Program-made: the position numbers and the translations under genes
DNA from: Leptolyngbyaceae cyanobacterium M65_K2018_010
Lineage (GTDB): Bacteria > Cyanobacteriota > Cyanobacteriia > Phormidesmidales > Phormidesmidaceae
Assembly: GCA_015295885.1 (NCBI GenBank)
Contig: DVEE01000167.1
Span: forward strand, 1 to 10,597
Direction of reading: 5' to 3'
DNA: 10,597 bases
Notes under the pieces: model-generated
Databases searched by the model: none
Told to the model about the DNA's origin: nothing
Seen by the model: the letters and a program-made list of their open reading frames with translations, nothing else
Part shown: piece after piece, positions 6,569 through 10,597 of the stretch
Numbering within the stretch: position 1 is the stretch's first letter
Layout: each line of letters opens with the position of its first letter

Positions 6569-6648
6569 TGTACAGTGAATCCATAGTTGTCATCGGTGAC
6601 CTATTTGTCTTTGTCATCGGTGACCTATTTGTCTTTGTCATCGGTGAC
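6569..6648 (+). mobile_element. Solitary Tn7-like transposon terminus, type V-K CAST style
   Basis: The segment starts with TGTACAGTGA (6569-6578). Three identical boxes TGTCATCGGTGAC follow at 6588-6600, 6612-6624 and 6636-6648. The first two sit in perfect 24-bp tandem units (6587-6610 and 6611-6634) that also contain a TTTGTCT half-site. Remembered ends of cyanobacterial CRISPR-associated transposons such as ShCAST also begin TGTACAGTGA, and their first TnsB box starts at base 20 and reads TGTCGTCGGTGAC. The spacing here is the same and the box differs by one base. The terminus points inward to the right, so an element would extend from 6569 towards higher coordinates. The five bases outside (TGAGC, 6564-6568) would be the target duplication. 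No tnsB, tnsC, tniQ, cas12k, CRISPR array or second TGTACA end lies in the window, so this is a remnant or one edge of a larger element. Confidence 0.7.
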
Positions 6649-6813
6649 ATACTGAAGTCGTTTCAGTGGTGATCCGTCTGATTCATCGGGCGGGCCGGGT
6701 CAATTGCAGTGGCCAGCAAGTCGAAGAAATTTTGTGTGACTCGTTTATGCCCGCCGGTGGCGTGGAGCGGCTGATCAACTTGCGGAGGCGATGATGCCCA
6801 GATTATTGGTTCG
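6649..6813 (+). pseudogene. Short decayed coding remnant inside the transposon end
   Basis: One frame is open from the TGA just inside the last box to TGA 6792-6794 and reads like protein from GTG 6669 (VIRLIHRAGRVNCSGQQVEE, then a FMPAGGVERLINLRRR end). The adjacent frame then reads DDAQIIGSMGLFEG (from 6790), as if a frameshift split one gene. No start codon with a ribosome site and no recognised family were found. From 6830 the DNA becomes purine-rich non-coding leader of the next gene. It could equally be chance open sequence. Confidence 0.3.
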
Positions 6814-6930
6814 ATGGGGCTGTTTGAAGGAAAGAGTGAGTTAAAAGGAGAAAGGGAAAAGGAAAAAGTTGGGAACGTGAATCTGGTTTCTTTATCCCGG
6901 CGCATCATGGAAAGAAAGGGAGAGGAGTCG

Positions 6931-7560
6931 ATGGTCACCACAATTCCGGCAAGTCAAGTCACCCTGGCAGACCTAGAGGGCCGCTATGGGCTAAGCCTGA
7001 CGACTCAGGAGGATTTCTTTACGGAATGGCTGGCAGACTTACCTAATTTAACTGAGCTAGAACAGCGATCGCTCGATCGAGTGAAAGCCAACTTTACCAG
7101 CTTACTTAAGACCCCACCCCTGTTGGAAAACAGCGTCAAAATGGTGGTGCTATCGCCTCTGCTGGATCTCGCGGGATTTTATCAAGAACCGTTTCGGATT
7201 GAGTCGGAGCCCAGCATTGAAGTTACCGCCATTGATGAAGGCGAGGTGATTCGTGGGCGGATTGATGTGTTGGTGCTGCAAGGGCAGATTTGGGTACTCG
7301 TACTGGAATCTAAGCGTAGCGACTTTGCTGTCAATATGGCCCTGCCCCAGACCTTGGCCTGCATGTTGGGAAATCCTGAACTTACCCGTCCGAGTTTTGG
7401 CCTGATTAGTAATGGCAATGAGTTTCTATTCCTAAAGTTAACAAATGCTCCTCAGCCGGTTTACGCAAATTCTCGATTATTTTCACTCCTCAATCCCGGA
7501 AATGACCTCTATAGCGTTTTACAGATTCTCAAAAATCTCGGCATCCACGTCCTAAATTGA
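6931..7560 (+). CDS. HsdR-like PD-(D/E)XK nuclease-domain protein (small type I R-subunit-like)
   Basis: A 209-residue protein. The frame is open from 6814, but ATG 6931 has a strong ribosome site (GGAGAGGAG, 6919-6927) and gives the usual start MVTTIPASQVTLADLEGRYG. The upstream codons are a Lys/Glu-rich stretch from purine-rich leader DNA. The core is the conserved block LENSVKMVVLSPLLDLAGFY (65-84), FRIESEP (88-94), VIRGRIDVLVLQGQIWVLVLESKR (106-129) and a QTLACMLGNP helix. D112 and E126-x-K128 fit a PD-(D/E)XK nuclease centre, with Q140 possibly supporting it. The protein has only the nuclease-like region and lacks the helicase motor of true HsdR. Such stand-alone copies are very common in cyanobacteria and their role, possibly DNA restriction, is unproven. 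The broken restriction-modification gene starts 8 bases after its stop, suggesting a former operon. Confidence 0.85.
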   Translation: MVTTIPASQVTLADLEGRYGLSLTTQEDFFTEWLADLPNLTELEQRSLDRVKANFTSLLKTPPLLENSVKMVVLSPLLDLAGFYQEPFRIESEPSIEVTAIDEGEVIRGRIDVLVLQGQIWVLVLESKRSDFAVNMALPQTLACMLGNPELTRPSFGLISNGNEFLFLKLTNAPQPVYANSRLFSLLNPGNDLYSVLQILKNLGIHVLN

Positions 7561-7568
7561 TAAATGCC

Positions 7569-7847
7569 ATGTTAGACCGATCGCGCACTCATCAGTACCT
7601 CAAAGCCTTTGATTGTGATCGCCTCTTTCGCGAAGAACTGGGCTGGGACAAGGTTGACTCCGTTGAAATTCCAGTGGTGGCAGACAATCGCAGCTGTGCG
7701 CTGACGGCGATCCCTCAAAAGCACGGCTTCATTGGCTACCATTGCCAGCCTGACGATGGCCAGGGCATCCCTGAACGGCAGGTAGGCAACAAAATTGACC
7801 GCCAGGTGACCGACCTTAGGGGTACAGGAATCTCAGTGTGTCGCTAG
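7569..7847 (+). pseudogene. Truncated N-terminus of a large restriction-modification (Eco57I-like) enzyme
   Basis: The frame starts at ATG 7569 (MLDRSRTHQYLKAFDCDRLF), 8 bases after the preceding stop. It resembles the N-terminus of large cyanobacterial enzymes annotated as Eco57I-type or class I DNA methyltransferase/restriction proteins: LFREELGWD, an LTAIPQKHGFIGYHCQ segment, and a GIPERQVGNKIDRQVT segment. These are normally around a thousand residues long. Here likeness stops after QVT (near 7805), and the frame ends at TAG 7845-7847 after about 92 codons. No methyltransferase motif (NPPY) or later domain appears in the 220 bases that follow. An open frame over the junction (reading HLRALLRQRYKNLETGQLS) is not recognisable. 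The enzyme was therefore deleted 3' of codon 80 and is non-functional as a modification enzyme. Family assignment is from memory of the N-terminal sequence. Confidence 0.65.
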
Positions 7848-7975
7848 GGGTCACCTCCGAGCCCTACTTCGACAGCGATATAAAAATCTAGAAACAGGCC
7901 AGCTTTCCCTGCCGGGTCAAGGTCAGCGTCGTCGATCACCGGGATGCCGAGACTGGCGTTCCGGCCCTCTCCCGC

Positions 7976-8006
7976 AAAAGAGCCTTGGAGTTTTCATCCA
8001 AGGCTC
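7976..8006 (-). terminator. Rho-independent terminator of glnN
   Basis: GAGCCTTGGA (7980-7989) and TCCAAGGCTC (7997-8006) are a perfect 10-bp inverted repeat with a 7-base loop. On the minus strand the stem is followed by TTTT (7979-7976). It lies about 64 bases past the glnN stop, in the right orientation. Confidence 0.8.
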
Positions 8007-8028
8007 AAGGTTTAGGCTATCCGTAGAA

Positions 8029-8050
8029 GCCGTCAAAATCAGGTGACGGC
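8029..8050. other. Second hairpin in the glnN 3' region
   Basis: GCCGTCA (8029-8035) and TGACGGC (8044-8050) form a perfect 7-bp stem with an 8-base loop, between the glnN stop and its terminator. There is no T-run. It may stabilise the glnN mRNA 3' end. Confidence 0.35.
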
Positions 8051-8069
8051 CTAGGGGTTAGCCAGGCTA

Positions 8070-10241
8070 CTACTTGATAAACAGCATCTCCTGATAGGTT
8101 GGCAGAGGCCAGAGGTCATCGGCCACTTCGCCTTCCAGGGCATCGGCATAGCCCCGCACCTCATCCATCAGCGGACGGATAGTTTGGGCACAGAACTGCA
8201 TGTGCTCCTCGATGGACATGAAATGCTTGGTCAGCATGTCCTCTAGATTACTGACCGAGGCCATCATCGACTGGGTCAGGTCGGCCACCTTGACGGCACT
8301 GTCCTGGCCGAACTCAAGGCCAATTCCCTTCAGACCATCGATGGTCTGAGCCAGTTCGGCCAGGTACCGGGCCGCCGCCGGATAGATGATGGTTTTAGCC
8401 ATGCTGACTACCAGCTTAGCTTCCACCTCAATGTGCTGGATATACTGCTCAGAATAGGCTTCAAAGCGGCTGCCCAACTCCACCGGGGTAAGCACCTTTT
8501 CCTTAGCAAAGAGGTCTTCGATGTACTGTTCCCGCAGCACTGGCAGCGCGTCAGCGGTGGTTCTCAGGTTGGGGAGTCCCCGTTCCTTCACTGCCATTTC
8601 GTGCCATTCAGCGGAGTAACCATTGCCATTGAAAATGATCGCCCCGTGGTCGCGAATCACGTCGCGCAAAATGTCGTGGATCGCCAGGTTCAGCTCTACA
8701 CCGCTGCTGAGCTTCGCCTCCAACTGGTCGGCCATCCAGTTGAGGGAATCGGCCAGGATGGTATTCATCGCCACCAGTGGCCCGGCCACGGACTGGCCTG
8801 AACCCACCGCGCGAAACTCAAAGCGGTTGCCGGTAAAGGCAAAGGGAGAGGTGCGGTTGCGATCGCCCGGATCCTTCGGGAATACCGGCAGGGTATCCAC
8901 CCCCAAATTCATCACCCCTTTGCCCTGGGAACCTTTGACTTCCCCCTGGGCAATCTGGTCAAAAACATCCTGTAGTTGGGTGCCCAGGTAAATGGAAATG
9001 ATCGCCGGCGGTGCTTCATTGGCCCCCAGGCGGTGGTCGTTACTGGCACTGGCAATTACGGCCCGCAGCAAGGGACCATACTTGTGCACACCCCGGATCA
9101 CGGCGCCGCAGAACACCAGAAACTGGGCATTGGCGTGGGGAGTATCACCGGGATCCAGCAGGTTGCCCTGGGTGGAGTTGCCCACGGACCAGTTGACATG
9201 CTTACCGGAACCGTTAACCCCGGCAAAGGGCTTCTCGTGGAGCAGACAGACAAAGCCATGCTTTTTGGCGGTGTTGCGCAGTACCGTCATCATTAACTGC
9301 TGATGATCACTGGCGACGTTGGCGGCTTCAAAAAAAGGTGCAATTTCAAACCGCCCCGGGGCGACTTCGTTGTGGCGGGTCTTGGCCGGAATGCCCAGGC
9401 GGTAGAGCTTTTCTTCCACATCCTGCATGAACACCTGCACCCGCTCAGGAATCGCCCCAAAGTAGTGGTCATCGAACTGCTGACCTTTGGCCGGCGGGCG
9501 ACCAAACAGGGTACGACCAGCGAGCAACAGGTCGGGACGCACACTAGCAAAGTTGGCATCGACCAGGAAATATTCCTGCTCGGCCCCGCAGCTAGAGTTC
9601 ACCGGGGCTACCTCGGTATGACCCAACAGCTTGAGCACCCGGGTGGCGGCCTTACTCATGGCGGCATTCGACCGTAGCAGGGGCGTTTTCTTGTCCAGGG
9701 CTTCTCCCGTCCAGGAGACAAACACCGTAGGGATGCAGAGGGTGACGCCGTTTTCCGTCTCCATCACAAAGGCCGGACTGGTCACATCCCAAGCCGTGTA
9801 ACCACGGGCCTCAAAGGTAGAGCGAATGCCCCCATTGGGGAAGGAGGAGCCATCGGGCTCGCCCTGCACCAGCACCTTGCCGGAAAATTCGGAAATTACC
9901 GAACCATCGCTCTGGACAGAAATAAAGCCATCGTGCTTTTCCGCGGTGGCGTTGGTGAGGGGGTAGAACATGTGGGAGTAGTAGAGAGCCCCCTTAGAAA
10001 TGGCCCAGTCCTTCATCGCCACGGCCACCACATCGGCCACGGAAACGTCCAGGGGGGCGCCGGTTTGAATCGTTTTTTGCAGCGATCGAAACACCGACTT
10101 GGGCAGGCATTCCTGCATTTTACTCAGGCTAAAAACATCCTTGGCCCACAGGTCTTCCAGCCGCCCCGGAGGCCCCACCGGCACCTTAGGCCGATTGGCA
10201 ATGCTGGTAATCGCCTGGGCCCGCAGTTCATTTCCACTCAT
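8070..10241 (-). CDS. glnN: Type III glutamine synthetase (GlnN)
   Basis: A 723-residue glutamine synthetase of the GSIII class, the normal length for cyanobacterial GlnN (Synechocystis enzyme about 724). It makes glutamine from glutamate, ammonium and ATP in the cytosol and usually complements GlnA under nitrogen starvation. Seen in order: the GSIII N-terminal region with NRPKVP and LEDLWAKDVFSL (17-40), then MFYPLTNATAEKHDGF (91-106). Next comes the metal-site segment GAEQEYFLVD (219-228), with class-specific GRPPAKGQQFDDHYFGAIP (247-265). RHNEVAPGRFEIAPFFE (289-305) and HEKPFAGVNGSGKHVNWS (335-352) supply nucleotide, glutamate and metal contacts, followed by NRTSPFAFTGNRFEFRAVGS further on. 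All expected blocks are intact. ATG 10241 has a GAGG about 8 bases upstream. A terminator follows at 7976-8006. The gene faces gifA, with restriction-gene debris between them. Its upstream DNA lacks a canonical NtcA site. Confidence 0.97.
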   Translation of the reverse strand: MSGNELRAQAITSIANRPKVPVGPPGRLEDLWAKDVFSLSKMQECLPKSVFRSLQKTIQTGAPLDVSVADVVAVAMKDWAISKGALYYSHMFYPLTNATAEKHDGFISVQSDGSVISEFSGKVLVQGEPDGSSFPNGGIRSTFEARGYTAWDVTSPAFVMETENGVTLCIPTVFVSWTGEALDKKTPLLRSNAAMSKAATRVLKLLGHTEVAPVNSSCGAEQEYFLVDANFASVRPDLLLAGRTLFGRPPAKGQQFDDHYFGAIPERVQVFMQDVEEKLYRLGIPAKTRHNEVAPGRFEIAPFFEAANVASDHQQLMMTVLRNTAKKHGFVCLLHEKPFAGVNGSGKHVNWSVGNSTQGNLLDPGDTPHANAQFLVFCGAVIRGVHKYGPLLRAVIASASNDHRLGANEAPPAIISIYLGTQLQDVFDQIAQGEVKGSQGKGVMNLGVDTLPVFPKDPGDRNRTSPFAFTGNRFEFRAVGSGQSVAGPLVAMNTILADSLNWMADQLEAKLSSGVELNLAIHDILRDVIRDHGAIIFNGNGYSAEWHEMAVKERGLPNLRTTADALPVLREQYIEDLFAKEKVLTPVELGSRFEAYSEQYIQHIEVEAKLVVSMAKTIIYPAAARYLAELAQTIDGLKGIGLEFGQDSAVKVADLTQSMMASVSNLEDMLTKHFMSIEEHMQFCAQTIRPLMDEVRGYADALEGEVADDLWPLPTYQEMLFIK

Positions 10242-10597
10242 AGAAATCCTCGTCCGTTTGCAGTCAGTTTATGGTCATCAACCCGATCCCAGCTGAGTCA
10301 TGGCTCAGCCCCACACCCTAATCCATTTGAAGGTGATAATCACATTCGCATCGTCTCAACTCCTCACCTCCCATTTCTAATGACTCTGCCACGGTCTAAC
10401 CTATCGACCCAGAAACCATTAGAAAAACCCTATTGCTAAATTCTGCCAAATTCCTAACCACCAAAGAGCAGATCAGAAATATCAGTCTTTTCGGCCTTTT
10501 TGGCAGGAAAATCCCCAATCACCCAACCAACCGCGACAGTTCTGAACAAGACTTGTTCAGACCGCTTGCAAATGATTCAAATCAGGACAATGAAGGA
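10242..10597 (-). promoter_or_regulatory. glnN upstream region: small palindromes, no NtcA consensus, no gene seen
   Basis: These 356 bases hold no credible gene. The trinucleotides GTA and TAC are absent from both strands, so no GTA-N8-TAC site exists. Symmetric elements are GCTGAG/CTCAGC around a 6-base loop (10292-10309, about 50 bases upstream of the start), GTGATAATCAC (10333-10343), and a long-range CTGCCAAA (10443-10450) with TTTGGCAG (10499-10506). No clear -35/-10 pair was found, so the promoter is not placed. Confidence 0.4.
10541..10561. promoter_or_regulatory. Perfect 21-bp palindrome, probable operator
   Basis: TCTGAACAAG (10541-10550), a central A (10551), and the exact reverse complement of the first arm (10552-10561). 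Ten-base arms without mismatch around one base look like a binding site for a dimeric helix-turn-helix regulator. It lies 300 bases upstream of glnN and may belong to a gene beyond the window's right edge. The inner GAACA/TGTTC halves recall LexA-like sites, but the spacing does not match, so no regulator is named. Confidence 0.5.

Noticed and set aside
6587..6648. CRISPR array, because of regularly spaced identical boxes
   Set aside because: Whole 24-bp units are identical back to back, with no distinct spacers. The box is a short palindrome and the set sits behind a TGTACA terminus, which fits transposase binding sites better.
6814..6930. Lys/Glu-rich 39-residue extension of the HsdR-like protein
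   Set aside because: It is translated from purine-rich leader DNA; the strong ribosome site and conserved start are at 6931.
7806..7860. Second transposon end, because of GGTACAGG and TGTCGCTAGGGGTCAC
   Set aside because: There is no TGTACA terminus and the box symmetry is wrong (GTCAC where TGAC is needed). No repeated boxes are present.
7800..8046. Open frame on the plus strand (HLRALLRQRYKNLETGQLS region) between the truncated enzyme and glnN
   Set aside because: It has no start codon or ribosome site, runs through the glnN terminator hairpin, and matches no family I recognise. It may be debris, but is not supportable as a gene.
9933..10439. 168-residue plus-strand open frame across the glnN start
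   Set aside because: Most of it is antisense to the conserved N-terminus of glnN, and the rest is low-complexity upstream DNA.

Overview
The window looks like chromosomal DNA of a cyanobacterium, most likely a filamentous one. The HIP1 octamer GCGATCGC occurs repeatedly (near 2295, 2447, 2997, 3163, 4950, 7064 and 8859). The gene set is also cyanobacterial: a type III glutamine synthetase, an IF7-type glutamine synthetase inactivating factor, a small HsdR-like nuclease of the kind that is multicopy in cyanobacteria, and LarB. Placement below phylum is not possible from the sequence alone.

Layout. Positions 2-940 (+) hold the C-terminal part of a family 5 (oligopeptide-type) ABC transporter substrate-binding protein. 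It converges on a non-heme iron 2-oxoglutarate-type oxygenase (999-1958, -). A soluble parvulin-type peptidyl-prolyl isomerase (2130-2951, +) diverges from the oxygenase and is followed by larB (3171-3950, +). A repeat-rich convergent gap (3951-4163) separates larB from a complete second family 5 substrate-binding lipoprotein (4164-5981, -). Divergent from that lies gifA (6266-6463, +), which encodes a 65-residue IF7 homologue. Its promoter carries an exact GTA-N8-TAC NtcA site placed for repression.

From 6464 to about 8060 the DNA looks like accessory, rearranged sequence. It starts with what appears to be a Tn7-like transposon terminus of the type V-K CAST kind (6569-6648: TGTACAGTGA followed by three TGTCATCGGTGAC boxes at 24-bp spacing). 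Next come a short decayed coding remnant, an intact HsdR-like PD-(D/E)XK protein (6931-7560), and the first ~80 codons of a large restriction-modification enzyme that then breaks off (7569-7847). No transposase, cas12k, CRISPR array or second terminus is visible, so this is a solitary end: either a scar or the edge of something that continues outside the window.

The window closes with glnN (8070-10241, -), a full-length 723-residue type III glutamine synthetase with a rho-independent terminator at 7976-8006. Its 356-bp upstream region has no canonical NtcA site but holds a perfect 21-bp palindrome.

How the genes relate. gifA and glnN both belong to nitrogen assimilation. GifA (IF7) is known to inhibit type I glutamine synthetase when nitrogen is plentiful, and GlnN is the alternative enzyme usually raised under nitrogen limitation. 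Their closeness, with a transposon end and restriction-gene debris between them, is the most interesting arrangement here. The two peptide-binding proteins, the oxygenase, the isomerase and LarB show no obvious shared pathway.
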